From assembly GCA_914767715.1 (NCBI GenBank), contig OU612072.1, forward strand, positions 15,066,001-15,130,000: 64,000 nt of DNA, written 5' to 3'. The stretch's first letter is position 1, and the number at the start of each line of letters is the position of its first letter. Below are positions 45,524 to 57,666 of the stretch, in pieces. This DNA comes from Membranipora membranacea. Taxonomy: Eukaryota; Bryozoa; Gymnolaemata; Cheilostomatida; Membraniporidae. A program made the translations under genes and the position numbers. Below the pieces are notes generated by a model. The model did no database searches. It saw nothing but the letters and a program-made list of their open reading frames with translations, and was not told the origin of the DNA.

Positions 45524-46229
45524 ACAATCCCGGACTACACTAAGCTTTACTCTAGCAGTGGACTGAGAATAGCTATGAGCGCAGACTCTAGAACTTATTA
45601 TGGTGACCCAGGAAGCTATGATCCCTGCTGTCGTCATTACTTCAATATTAACAACGCTGAGTGTACTGATCCGGGTACTATCGAAGGAATCAACTATCTG
45701 AACAAGAGGACAAACCTGCATAGACCTAATTTGAGTAAGTTATATCCGCCTTTGATGAAAATGTTTAACTATGAAAATAAAAGCATTCTTGATTTTAGGT
45801 CTTGGGACTTTGAATTGAACTTGATTTTATATTAAATTAAAACTAAATTTACTTACAGATTCAACATAAAAATCACACTAGTTAAATGCGCCTTCAATAA
45901 AAATTTAAAACTATGAATTTGAACAAGATATTGACCCTCACTGGCATCCTGAGAGGCTTGGAACTTTATTCAATATGCTCAATGCTCAATGCTCAAAGAG
46001 GGGACAGCCCTAGTAATGTTTTCCACCATTTCAGATTCAAATAACTGTTGTGTATATTCTAGTTGAGGGTGTGTGTGAAGGAATACCTGCAGGAACGGTG
46101 AACTTGAACTTGGCATCTGGAAAGTGTAAAGGGTACAGCCGAACTGGAGAATGTTACTGGGGATGGAACAGCTATGTACATCTTATAGTATCTGAATCCT
46201 ATGTCCAGCGTGAAATTATCCAGTTTTAA
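45524..46229 (+). CDS. CTHRC1-like C-terminal domain protein, second intact copy
   Basis: Exons 45524-45734 (ATG at 45575) and 46063-46229 with the same borders and phase as the 22.8 kb gene, and a shorter intron. Differences cluster in exon A: YYGDPGSYDPCC against YYANSRSYDPCC, and NNAEC against NNGKC. Vertebrate CTHRC1 also has NGAEC at this point. All six cysteines, CEGIPAG and GWNS are kept. The stop is TAA. The clustering of changes before the Cys-Cys pair could reflect selection on a surface loop. No signal peptide or collagen repeat is seen. Confidence 0.72.
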
Positions 46230-46527
46230 TGCGACGATGCCAGTTTATTTCAGCCTACAATCGAGAACAAATCATCTCTTTTAAAGCTTGTCCTGTTATA
46301 GACAGAGAATCTGCCTGTTGATTCTTTACCAGTTGCAGCCACTAGGCTTAAATCTTGGTAAAGATGTTTAATGATCAAAACGGGCAGCCATGTCATAAGG
46401 ATACCATCCTTATAAAGTTAGATTACGTTTCGTTATTTCTCTAGAGGGCCGTTTGCTTTTTTACCTCTTGTAGCTCAGTGGATCTGTTACCCTTTTCTCA
46501 GTAGTAAAATGTGCGCAACCTAAAGAC

Positions 46528-46776
46528 ATGACATTTTTTATGAAGCTTTGTGAATGCAATCCCACTGACCTTGCAGATTGGTTAATCATCTTTAGCCGTT
46601 CAATTGTTGATTTCAATTTTTATATTTGCATTGACACGGATTTAAACTTGTTGACTTATAATTTTTTCCAGGCTATATTTAATTTCAGTATAATCATCGG
46701 CAGTATTATGATATGTTTGCATTTTGTGAGTGCCTTTTCATCTTTCTCTGACGAGTTTGGGTTTCTGTGTCGGTGA
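46528..46776 (+). CDS. Small putative membrane protein, copy 2
   Basis: An 82-residue frame from the ATG at 46528; a second ATG at 46540 matches the start of the copy at 37566. One hydrophobic segment lies near residues 50-70. It is 300 bases after the CTHRC-like stop and 900 bases before the convergent m exon. Confidence 0.35.
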   Translation: MTFFMKLCECNPTDLADWLIIFSRSIVDFNFYICIDTDLNLLTYNFFQAIFNFSIIIGSIMICLHFVSAFSSFSDEFGFLCR

Positions 46777-47675
46777 ACGAGATTCTGGCTAATGGCGGAT
46801 ATACCAACTTTTGATTTTTATAGCTATTTGTGACTTTTGGTATTCCCAAAACAATGTGATTGAAATACCAACAACATCCTATTTTGCTTCGATGTCTCAC
46901 GCATTTACCTGTTCAGTCAATGTACCATCCCTCAAATTACGGAAACGCCAGCTCTAGCCTTTTCTTTATTCTCATTAACTACATCAAAATATATATATTA
47001 TTGATGGACGATGATGATGTGTATAAAAAATTATCAAAAATAATAGATTTATTAAATAATGGCACTGTGAGGCAAAAGATGTGATGGTGAGAGCAGTAGA
47101 GCCTTAGAGCAAAGAATGTTAAAGAAACAAGTAAATTTTAATCGCTTGTCTCCCCGTTACCAGAAAAAAATATGACATATTCAAGATGCACTTGGTCGTG
47201 TACTTGTATATATACAAGTACTCTATCAATAAATATATGTGGTATCTTAAAGTCAAAAATATGAAAAATATATATCACATTGCAGTAAAATTGTGAAAAT
47301 GCAGTACGCTCTCATTTTTTATAAATTTATGGTTACAGCATAGCCAATATCAATATATCGATATCATTTATAAGGATGAGAAGGCACTATAGTCCCTACC
47401 CATGGGCTGTAAGGGATATCATATTTAAGAACCAGAATTTGATATAATTGTGGATTGGTTGAGTATATAATAAATAATAATGACTGAATACCAACAGGAC
47501 TTCTTGTCTGTAACTATAAAAGATCAAAGCATGAATTTAATAAATAGTCATTTTATTATTTTACTTTATTTTAGCAACGGGTTGGGTGGGGGAGGGATTG
47601 ATTACGACTTTGATTAAAATCAGATGTCACATCACACGCCACATCGCAGAGCATGGGTGAGTTGTTGTGTCCTTC

Positions 47676-47858
47676 TTAAGCGCTGAACTCTACATGGTAT
47701 GGATCATATTCAGTCTGAATAGGTAGTGAGTCACTATAGAATTCCGTGTTGTTTTGATCGTAGCTGACTTGTGCAGATATGAAGGTAATACCAAAGTTAC
47801 GGAGTAGATATGCTTTGTATCCATAGTACTCTGCTACTGCCATCTTAGAACAAGATAC
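47676..47858 (-). other. Terminal coding exon, family m, copy 5
   Basis: The acceptor is TGCAG. A deletion near the 3' end shortens the tail to YHVEFSA before a TAA at 47676. The core reads AVAEYYGYKAYLL, with Asp changed to Tyr. Confidence 0.6.
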
Positions 47859-48609
47859 CTGCAAGAGTGAAAATATTAACATGTGTATATTGCATATAAT
47901 TGCAGGAATATCAATTCAGGCGCGTAGCAAACATGCCATACATGTTATGTAATATCCACCTTTTACTCTCCTCTCTACGTCTCTCTAATAAAGATTGAAT
48001 TCATTTGAGAAACATTTAAAATTAGTGTCAGAAAAAGTTAAATCAGATATACACAGGAAGTTATAAGTTATAATAATCAGGGGACAGGTGAATGTCCTAT
48101 ATGCTCTCTATATCCCTATATCATATGAAATACAATTTTGTACCATTGACTAAAGCCATTGATCACAGTTTTATTTTCTCTATACAAGTCGATTTTAATA
48201 TCACACTTATTTTCCCCATAATCATAGCGACATTTGTTAGAATCAATGTGCACACATGAGTGCATTGTATACAGTTTTGGAATTCTCAATTATTTCTTTA
48301 CCTTTCCTAATTATAGAATTCACCTGGTTTGATGAACTGGAGTACAATATCCTTTATCCCTTTTCACTAGTATTCAGATGTCTTGGTTCAGGCAGCAAAG
48401 CGATATGATCTAGAGATAAGAAGATAAGATATTACTCCTTGCTTTGCTATGGAAGGGTAAGTTTTTCCTTTCTGATTTACTGCGTGTGACAGGAAACACA
48501 ATGACACCATTAAATTGAAAACAAGTTAAACTCATGTGGATATTAATCATTCGACTGAGGCTCACTCATTAGGCTTGAAAACTGATTAAAATTAGTTAAA
48601 GATTAATTA

Positions 48610-49560
48610 TAAAAATTAAGTTTTTTTAATTTAATTAGTTTAAATTAAAATTTATAATATATTAAGAAACTAGAGTCTTTTTATTGGCACAGGTTTCACT
48701 GAGCCAATGTTAATCACCCTTCCAGATCAGGAAGGAGTAGCTCCTGTCGCTGGGTGCTCTTTAAAATTTAGTGATTTTTAAGCGGTGTTAGGAAAAGTCT
48801 TTGTTGCCCAAATTCACGATGATGATACTGGGAATTCCCACTGCAAGTCTGACTTTACTGGTCTTAATTTACTTAATTAGCCGTATAAATATAATATCAT
48901 GTATGGTTAGGATGATAAGCCTAATGAAAACACGATAATAATTGAGAAATTATTATATATTTTTAAAAATCTACCAGGTTTGCGCTATGCGATAAAAAAA
49001 CAACTCAACCTTATCTTATTTATGATGAGCAATTAGTTTTTTTTATATCTGACCACTCTATCTGATTTTATAACCAAAATCAGTGGCAAACATTTCATGG
49101 AAATGGCCAATGATCCGATGTATCCTCTTTTTAATTGGATTAAACAGAATACTGCTTGAATTCTTTATAGACCAAACCTGTGTTGAGCTGCTAAATTTGC
49201 CAAATCCTTTATTCAACCTTTGATCTAATTGTCTATGCTACACTTGTTTTTATCAATAATTGATACTGAATGCTATAATAAACTAGACTAAACTAAAATT
49301 AGCGCTAGTGGCTAAAAAATGTAAATCAGGCTATGTAATTGTTCTGACACATGAAGAACAATGTCAGTCCGTGATCAAGCAACTGGAAACTTGAGTTAGT
49401 GGTGGTACACAAGACCACACTGAGCCATGAGTTTGCATTATCAATTCTAAGGCTAAACTGAGAAGTCCTGCTATAATGTGATAAGCAAACTGGAGTTAGG
49501 GGAGGTACACAAGAAAACCCGAGTCTGACCCTGAATCTCAGGCTAAACTGGGAATTCCTC
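48610..49560. repeat. Duplicated block, paralogous to 1-960
   Basis: Co-linear with 1-960 except for small indels. It contains GGGAATTCCC at 48830-48839 and GGGAATTCC at 49550-49558. Confidence 0.75.
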
Positions 49561-49599
49561 TAATTTTCTATGTTACACTTGATTTTATCAATGGGTATT

Positions 49600-50930
49600 T
49601 TTCGGATGAATAAATTTGATTCGTTTGTTCGGATAAATCGATAAAATTCGTTAGTCAGAGTGCAATAATGCCTGAATGCCATGATCGCTGAATAATAAAT
49701 AACAAATAACAAAATGCCTCATTTGGTTAGCTTTTTGTGATTGTGAAGGATTAAAAGCAATTCATTTTTCAAGGAGGACAAAGCGTGTCATAGATGCTGA
49801 GAATTTGGAATTAAGGGGTTTCAAAAGTTCGAAAGACTGCGTTTCGTGGTCAGAATTGATGTATTATGATTTCCCAAATGACCGGATTTAGCTGTTGTTT
49901 GTTTTATCAGGCTGTTAATATAAGGTAAGCACGAGGAGAATGCTGCCGGGCAGGAGGTCTCCCTTTACTTTTGACCCACCGAAGTGACCATTATATTAGC
50001 TACACAGAATATTGTCTACGATGAACTTCAATTTTATTTGAAGCTTTGTGAGGTCCGGCCTTGATTTGTTTACTTCCAACTGTCTCTGTTGGTCACATTT
50101 CAATAATGTTGGTGGATATTTTGTCTAAGGTCATGACATTTCTTATAACAGATGCCCGGCTCAAAATGAGCAAAAAAGCATTCAAAAAAGCAAAGATGAA
50201 ATTAGTTATTTCTTTGGTAATTGTGTATTCACCAAGCCAAGTAAATTCAATCGCTTGCTTCCTCAGTTATTCCAAGAAAGAAAGTCCTGAACTCCCTGGT
50301 TATACTTGAGCTACCTGGCAGAACAGACCATCAAAATGATCTCCACAAGCTTCTGAATCTATTGCAATTTTTAAACTCAAAATCCCATCGAAATTATATG
50401 ATAAGGAAATAAAGATTAAAACAGGGCTGAAACTGCAAAAAAGCTAAGCACCGTTTTCAATAGCTTGCTTTTTTGATAATATTTGAGCTACAATGCTGAA
50501 CAGGCCTTCAAAATGAGCCCCATAAGCTGCTGAGTCTATTGCAATTTTCAAGCTTGAAATCCCATTAAAATTGATTAGGCAATAAACTTCAAATCAGGGT
50601 TGAAACTGCAAAAAAAATAATAGCTTTAAGTCTATGCACCGTTTTCAATAGCTTGCTATATTGATATTATGTAAGCTAAGAAGCTGAATAGACTATCAAA
50701 GAGATCGGCAGAAGTTCCTGAATCTATTGCAATTTTCAAACTTAAAATCCGATCGAAGCCAATTGAGTTATCAACATTTAACCAGAGCTGGGACAGGTAA
50801 ATCAATGATAGCTATGAGTAAAAATCACTGTTTCTACACCCTCCAGTGACGTCGCGTCACCATAATTAAGTGCTTCACTTCAGCTATGTACAGTGTCCTG
50901 TCTAGGTTTATTAATAAGCCTATGCCTGTA
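49600..50930. repeat. Inverted composite of 27296-27420 and 17070-18280
   Basis: 49680-49820 is the reverse complement of 27296-27420. 49920-50930 is the reverse complement of 17070-18280, including the tandem array. In the other copies these pieces lie 9 kb apart, so the join here is a rearrangement. An open frame at 50061-50309 is a by-product. Confidence 0.7.
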
Positions 50931-51061
50931 TTATTAGGTTGTTTTTTAAAATCACTAGACTAGCCTTTATGTTGAGTACGAATGAGGAAGCCTACTCCAG
51001 GGGAGGGGCAACACATACGGACAGGAGCCATGCTTACAATTTGAGTAAATTTTTGTCTTAC

Positions 51062-51170
51062 CTTCTCAGATGTATGGGATAACTGAGATTATATCCTCTC
51101 TACCGTACTCTCGTAAATTCTCGTCACAACAAAAAGTTTAATAATAAGTTGAGACAGTTATGCTCAAATG
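51062..51170 (-). other. Leftward first exon with donor site (copy 4)
   Basis: GAGAAG before the donor GTAAGA. The upstream exon sequence is closest to the copy at 2059. M copy 5 lies 3.2 kb downstream on the same strand. Confidence 0.45.
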
Positions 51171-51322
51171 CAGCTTTGATCGTGCTAATATATAAGGAAA
51201 TATATAAGGTAGAAGACTGTATAAATTTACATTTGTAAAATTTGAATGTCATGCATGCAAGTAAAGTAAAGTAAAATAAAGTAATATAGTTGCGTATTAG
51301 AAAGTAATTTAAGTGCCTGCGC

Positions 51323-51564
51323 TGACTCACAGGGATTCCCAATTTATGTTAGCATGAAAGCAATAAACTAAACCTTTAGTTCATTGATGAAAGTATGCAT
51401 TGTGAAATGGAAGAATAGGGATTTTATTAGGAGGAGGAGAGGAGTGAAGACAACCAAAAACTATTAGATTACTCACTTTTTTATGGTATACAATTTGTCA
51501 ACTATGTTCTGCAACATAGACATGAAGAACTGGTTACTGAGTCATAATGGAGAGTGGAATTCCC
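51323..51564. promoter_or_regulatory. Divergent promoter 4, compact form
   Basis: TGACTCA at 51323-51329 with GGGATTCCC at 51332-51340, and TGAGTCA at 51538-51544 with GGAATTCCC at 51556-51564, lie within 250 bases. The leftward donor is 260 bases to the left, the rightward donor (52034) 470 bases to the right. This is the shortest complete example. Confidence 0.55.
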
Positions 51565-53599
51565 AATGATTACATTGTGAGTCCTACATTAATGAGTTGT
51601 CTCCCTTTCATATTTGAATAGGTATATTGACCAGTAATTTTTAAATCTGTTTCAGTTTCTAAGTCAGATCAAGAAGTGTTTTCAATGATGGGCAAAAGAT
51701 GTTTCCCGAGGTCAACCATGACCTGAAAAGATTAAACCCTACTGCTTTTATACAGAGTATTTGTTAAAAAACCAAACATGAGGCGAGCATGTGGTTTACT
51801 TGTTGCTCAGTTTATATGTTTCTCCGCAGAACTCGCTTTTGTAGAAGTTATAAGAAGCTCCCTAAACCTCTAGAATAGAGGCACAAAGGTACTCAGCCCT
51901 TGGTTTTCAACCACAAACATTGGTTATATGTTTATACCCCTATTCTTTATCTGTCAACTCATAGAGCTCCTGGTCGGTGTTGCAAAGGAGAAAATATAAT
52001 CTGGTATTGAAATACTCGAATTAAGTCTCTGCAGGTAATCAGAGTAGTGACACAATCTGTGATCCTTGTAGGTGACACATCCGATATTTCTAGCTGTCGA
52101 CAGGTAGAACTGAATCATGACCTTGTTTTAGGCATTGTTTTAGAAAAGTGTTTTCATCACCACATCACATATGTAGCTTCACTTACCCTGAGTAAATGTT
52201 CCTGAAACTTTCCCACGCTGTGTGATGACTGCATCACATAAAAATTTTCATCATTACACAACTAATATATTAACATAACCAGTTGTCTTGTCATGTTTGG
52301 AGGAAAGATAACTGCAGTGAAGAGTGATATACTTTGATTTTACACAAATAATTTCAGGCTTTTATATAAGTGGTGTCACTGTAACTGATGGATTATTATT
52401 GAGTTAAATATAACAGCAAGTGTATGATATCCAATCACAGCTGAGAGGGAGGCTAGCCAAGGAAATTAAGTATATAGTTGAGAATCAAGTATTTCGCTGT
52501 ACTACTTTACTAACTGTACTACTACTATATTTTTTCATATTATGGATATGAGATACCACATGTATTTATTTATGTTTCTTGAATAAATACAAGTGTATGT
52601 ACTATGTACATATTATATATTTCATATATTACCTAGTGGTAAGGGGACCAAGAACCAAAGTTTATATTCTCTACAAAATTCTCACACTTGTGAGGGGCTG
52701 ACCATCATGTTTTCTCCTTGACTGCAAGTTTGACTTTGACCTTTTTTTATTATTGGCCTTCTCATCATCATTCACCATTTCATGTAGCGATGATGAATAA
52801 AAGAATTCTAGCACAAGAATTGACACTAGAGATATTATTGATCTTTCAATCTCAGCGCTTTAAAAAGACAAATATCCACAATTATAGCTGTAAAAAGCAG
52901 TAAGTAATACGTACTTCTTTAGTCAGAATCTCCTTCATGGACACATAAGTCTAAAATCGTCGAATAAAAGAGGAAAATACACTTGTAATAAAATCTCACC
53001 CGGTGCAAATCACGATAACGCTGATGATACTACTATTTGATACGGCATGAAGAATTATTTGATTGATAAGATTATATACCAAAAATGCCGAGATAAACCA
53101 AACCAAACTTCATGACAGTCTTAATCCCTCCAAATGGGTTCATAAGAAATCTCCTGCCATTCATTAGGCACATCAACTATTTAGAAAAAAGTAACAGCTG
53201 CGCTAAAATTGGATGAGGTAAAAAATTGAACAACTCTGTTGAGAATGTAACGTAACAATATGATATATTACTCGAGGCAGATGGTATGCCAACAAATAGC
53301 TGCCCGCCATGATCATAAACATTCGTTAGGTACATCATACTATTTAGAGTTGAGGTTTAGCATTAGGTGGAGTATATAATAAATAATAATGACTGAAGAC
53401 CAACAGGACTTCTTGTCTGTAACTATATAAGATCAAAGCATGAATTTAATCAATAGTCATTTTAGCATTTTACTTTATGTTAGCGACGGTGGTGGGGGAG
53501 GGATTGATTATGAGGTTGAATAACATCAGACGTCAGATCACGCGCCACATCCCAGAGCATGAGTGAGTTGTTGTGTCCCTTTTAAACGCTGAATTTGCT

Positions 53600-53773
53600 T
53601 TACTCTACATGATATGGATCATATTCAGTCTGAATAGGTAGTGAGTCACTATAGAATTCCGTGTTGTTTGGATCGTAGCTGACTTGTGCAGATATGAAGG
53701 TGATACCAAAGTTACGGAGTAGATATGCTTTGTATCCATCGTACTCTGCTACTGCCATCTTACTACAAGATAC
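53600..53773 (-). other. Terminal coding exon, family m, copy 6
   Basis: Identical in its core to most copies. A TAC-to-TAA change after YHVE shortens the C-terminus by six residues. The same change is in copy 7, so it predates the tandem duplication. Confidence 0.6.
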
Positions 53774-53842
53774 CTGCAAGAGGGAAAATATTGATAGTAG
53801 TAGCCCCAAGTGTGCTCCCACCTGCCTGCAAACTGAGAGCAA

Positions 53843-53870
53843 CTTGGCGCCGAAAATGGCGGCCGCGCCC
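53843..53870. promoter_or_regulatory. GC-rich E2F/YY1-like box (copy 3)
   Basis: The box lies only 70 bases upstream (minus strand) of the m exon acceptor, because of a deletion, and 1.1 kb before the THAP gene on the plus strand. Confidence 0.4.
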
Positions 53871-54649
53871 TTAAGACACCTGTATTTCTCAGTCTTCGGT
53901 CAGAGACAGAAACTTGCGATTTTTTGTTAACCCCATGGGAAAACCATTGAGAAATAATTTCATGGTTGAAAAGATATATCAGATATATGATAAAAAAGAA
54001 TCCGATACCATTGATATTGACCAAGACAGAGGAAAGTAAATACAAATCAGGCTATGAAATTCTATAGTGTTTTAGAAGGTAATCAGTATCAGCATTGCTT
54101 GTTGTTGGTGGTACTTGAAAATGATATCAGGGCACAATCAATAAAATCAGCGTAATGATTTAATGAGTTAGGTGAGGTACACAAGGCCACCCTGAGTAAT
54201 GAGTTTGTACTATCAATTCTCAGGCTAGACTGGGAATTCCTGTGAGCAAGCGCAGCTTTAATAATACATACGTATTTTGCATGTGGAATAGGTGTGACAA
54301 AGTAGGATATACTCGTCCTATAGTGTGTGACATAATCTGAGGAACTCGTCAGACTTTTGCAGAGATAGATAGAGGATATGCTATATGATTGATGAGTACA
54401 TTATTATTGAATCTAAATACATTGAAAAATGTATTTTACTGATCTGATTTACAATTTACTTAGTTTTCATATTACTGATAGCTCACTGGATAATCATTAT
54501 TACGAGTAATTTGTAATCAAATAAAAATAGTACCAAGAGACAACATATATAGCTGCATATATTCAAATCTGAATGACCCAGTCCAGAATTTTGTGGAAAC
54601 CTAGTATTGTGTTGTTTGTTGAGGTCTATTTTGAATGTAGTGAATGTGT

Positions 54650-54930
54650 GAATGAGACGATGTGAACGTCAGTTCGGAGGAAAGGTGCTAACAGAAACCG
54701 TACATTGAGCAAGAGATGCCTGCAAGTGACCAGGAGCGTTGGAAAGGGCTTTATCAAACAGCCGTGATTGATTAAAATTGTGCACAGAAAGTTCTTTCCG
54801 ATTGTCTGGCTCTGGCCTAGCCGTTGTGGTGAATAAACACGAAGTAACCCTGCAAGATAAGGGGCAACACAAACAAACACAAGCATTGTATAAATTGCTG
54901 CCACACCTTCCCAGCTGTGATTGCATGAAC
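54650..54930. repeat. Repeat upstream of the THAP gene
   Basis: Conserved with 40100-40420 and 61100-61420. Its position directly before the THAP ATG in both THAP copies makes it a candidate promoter or 5' UTR of that gene. No motif proves this. Confidence 0.45.
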
Positions 54931-54978
54931 AGTTGTTTAATGATAATTATTTCTATATGTCATCATTTGTGATGCTTT

Positions 54979-55407
54979 ATGAAAAGGTCATCTAGAAACT
55001 GGTGTGCTGCCTACAGCTGTGGAAATAACCCGGCAGGAAATCCTAATTTAATCTTCCACGTCTTCCCCAGAAATAACGAGGAGAGACTAAAGGTATGGGT
55101 TTCGGCCGTTAAACGCAAGAACTGGACTCCATCGAAATATGCTGTTCTATGTAGCAAAGATTTCAAACGAGATACACTTAGAAGGCCTCCTGGTGTGGGT
55201 GGGAGAGCTTTGCTAAAAAAGGATGCTATCCCAACAATTTTCCATTCCTTCCAACACTATCTACAAACCCCTGAGCCTAAAGAAAGACGGATATTACAAC
55301 GAAACGAGCCAAGCAGCATCGATCCGTCAGAAAATACGAACACTGAACCCACAACCAACAAATTATTTGTGATACTGTGTTGTGGGTATTTCTGTGCATT
55401 TGAATAG
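54979..55407 (+). CDS. THAP-domain protein with altered zinc site
   Basis: A 142-residue single-exon protein from the ATG at 54979. THAP domains are zinc-dependent DNA-binding modules derived from P-element-like transposases, with ligands Cys-x2-4-Cys-x35-50-Cys-x2-His. Seen here: Cys9 and Cys14 (CAAYSC), HVFP at 27-30, Trp40, Cys58 in AVLCSKDF, and the closing box AIPTIF at 83-88. The expected His at 61 is Asp (codon GAT; CAT would give His). A dead copy at 61.6 kb has the same GAT. After the domain comes a short polar tail with no coiled coil or nuclease domain. The last 12 residues (VILCCGYFCAFE) are hydrophobic. No transposase is adjacent. DNA binding may be weakened or the site remodelled. 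Confidence 0.82.
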   Translation: MKRSSRNWCAAYSCGNNPAGNPNLIFHVFPRNNEERLKVWVSAVKRKNWTPSKYAVLCSKDFKRDTLRRPPGVGGRALLKKDAIPTIFHSFQHYLQTPEPKERRILQRNEPSSIDPSENTNTEPTTNKLFVILCCGYFCAFE

Positions 55408-55587
55408 TAGTGGTAGAAGTGTTAAGGGTAGACGGCTGTATTTGTTTCAATATTTATTGGCTAATGATTGTAACTTATCAGGTCTGTGCTTGCTCTGGAT
55501 TCGCCTAAGGAGTCAATTTTGTATACCATCTCGTGCGGAAAGGACTTTTGCATAAACTCACAAATTTTCTCTGTGTTTAAATTATTA

Positions 55588-55632
55588 GGGGCCGGACAAG
55601 GGCCATTATCATGCCCGGCGTCCCTAAATTTT
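55588..55632. repeat. GC-rich imperfect foldback
   Basis: TTAGGGGCCGGACA faces TGCCCGGCGTCCCTAA. A second copy is at 61986-62029. It could be a small transposon remnant or a transcription terminator-like hairpin after the THAP gene. Confidence 0.4.
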
Positions 55633-56026
55633 TCACATTAGTTCATTGATGGTATATAGTAAACTATGGCACACCACACAAACTAATTACGTCATGTCGT
55701 GCTATTTAAAGGGCAACCAAGGTTTCAAACAACTTCTCTATGATTAATAGCAGATTGCACCTTCTGGATAGGGAAAAAGACAAAATACAATTCAGATGAT
55801 TATTCAGCCAGAATTCTTGTGAAACATTACTTCCATAGGGTACTCAAACTCAGCTAACAGAAAATACCACAGAGCAGTTTCCTGTTCCTGTTATTATTTA
55901 GCCTGTGCTCTATCATCATTATAGCATTGTCTTGGAACCTCCAAACTGAAGTGTTACCCAGCTTAGAGTCAGAACTCCTTTGAGTTTTGCATCGCTTAAT
56001 GCACAAATCTGATGCTGCCCAGCATA

Positions 56027-56272
56027 TTATTTACTAACCATTAATGCATTGCTGCGGAACCTTGGTTGCCCTTTAAGTGGGACAGTATTGAATCCTAATG
56101 GCCTGTCTAGGTAGTATATTAAGTCTATGGTCACACCCAACAGCCATTCAACAAACCAGAGGTTTCCCAGTCTCATGTCTCCATAATCACAGGCATCGGT
56201 CTCCTCCAATAATGCATACGGCCTCCCCTTTGGGTAAACATATGTTTGACGTGAGAAGCTTAAAAAAATCAA
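56027..56272 (-). other. Exon-like segment, family p, copy 3
   Basis: The frame is open through the shared core (DACDYGDMRLGNLW) and past the usual TAG to a later stop at 56027, because unit 1 carries different sequence there. Confidence 0.35.
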
Positions 56273-56447
56273 CTGCCTTTCACAGATTGGTAGGAAAGAT
56301 ACCAGAAGCTGCCAGGGCTATATGAAACTTGAAGACTTCACGCGGCACTGACAGCCAAATGAGTATTCAGTAGATAGTATTTCAAGTGACTAGACTAGTA
56401 GCCTAGCCAGTAACCTTGCATCGAACTTGAGTAAATTGTTGTCTTAC

Positions 56448-56560
56448 CTTCTCAGATGTTTGGGATGGCTGAGATTATATGAGCTGCTATCCTGTATACC
56501 AAACTGTCATATAGATACTAATCACAACACAAAGTATAATGATAAGTTCAGATTTGGTCA
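56448..56560 (-). other. Leftward first exon with donor site (copy 5)
   Basis: GAGAAG before the donor GTAAGA. The p segment is 170 bases downstream; the m exon of the same unit is 2.7 kb downstream. Confidence 0.45.
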
Positions 56561-56823
56561 AGCTTAGCTTTGGTCATGTGCATTTGGTCTTGTGAAGTGA
56601 AGTGAAGGGGACGGGCGAACACGATGTATTGAAAATTGTACTGAGAAATGCAAGCCAGGGTTTGCCAATTTATGTTAGCATGAAAGCAATGGACTAAACC
56701 TTTAGTTCATTGATGAAAGTATACATTGTGAAATGGAAGTGAATATATAAAATAAAGTATAGTTTGGTTGAAGAATAAGACCGCAAGTATAATGTAAAGT
56801 TGAATGTCATGTATTCAAGAGGC

Positions 56824-57666
56824 TGACTCACAGGGATTCCCAATTTATGTTAGCATGAAAGTATATGCACTGTGAGATGTGGAGACCCATCCACAATTGA
56901 TCATTTTCACATTGATCATGTGATATACTTGAGTACTTATATTTCTGATTAATGGAGAGGAATTCCCCTATCTAAAAATAGCATTTGTGAGATATGGAGA
57001 CTATCAAAAAGCTGTGCACACGCACCCAAAAAAATCATTTTCACACTGATCATGTGATATACTGGTGTAGTATATCTCTGATTGATAGTGAGTGAATTAA
57101 TTCACCTAGGCCTTAGCGTGACTCAATGCAGTGTGTAGGAGAAGGTTGGATGACTACCCAAGTTTTTGTATATTTATCAAGGTTCTTATTTCTTGTCTAA
57201 ATATTTAGTATTTAGTATTTATTTTTTTACGGTCTGACTCAATATCAAAATGGTGCATTGCTAGCCTAAGCTCAGAAGAAAATTACTGGAGAGATTAGAA
57301 AGTATTACTGAACAAAACTCTTGTATCTCTTACCTTGTACAGGGGTGGGCTAAATTGAATTTCATGCATATATGTAATATGTCTCATATCACGTAAAGAC
57401 CGCTGGAGAGCTGCTAATAGAAAGTGATTTACATTTTTACTTTACATTTACATTTGCTGTGGAAGAATGTTGATAATATATTTGATATTTGATATTTGAT
57501 GAAAAGTGTATCATTGGGCATTGGGGGGGGGGGGGGGGGGGGAGAAGTGAAGACAATCAAAAACTATTAGATTACTCACTTTTTACGGTGTATAATTTGT
57601 CAACTATGTTCTGCGACATAGACAAGAAGAACTGGTTACTGAGTCATAATGGAGAGTGGAATTCCT
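56824..57666. promoter_or_regulatory. Divergent promoter 5
   Basis: TGACTCA at 56824-56830 with GGGATTCCC at 56833-56841, and TGAGTCA at 57640-57646 with GGAATTCCT at 57658-57666. A run of 20 G at 57523-57542 lies between them. The rightward first exon it would drive has lost its donor. Confidence 0.5.

Larger units (their letters stand above)
51300..56820. repeat. Tandem duplication unit 1
   Basis: The unit is promoter module, m exon, THAP-upstream repeat, THAP gene, p segment and leftward first exon. It repeats at 56820-62740 with an offset of 6.0 to 6.5 kb. Unit 1 lacks about 460 bases present after the m exon in unit 2 (59830-60290), and has about 350 extra bases at 55700-56050. Confidence 0.8.

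Noticed and set aside
50061-50309. 82-codon plus-strand frame.
   Set aside because: It lies inside the inverted copy of a noncoding tandem array and is closed in the other copy.
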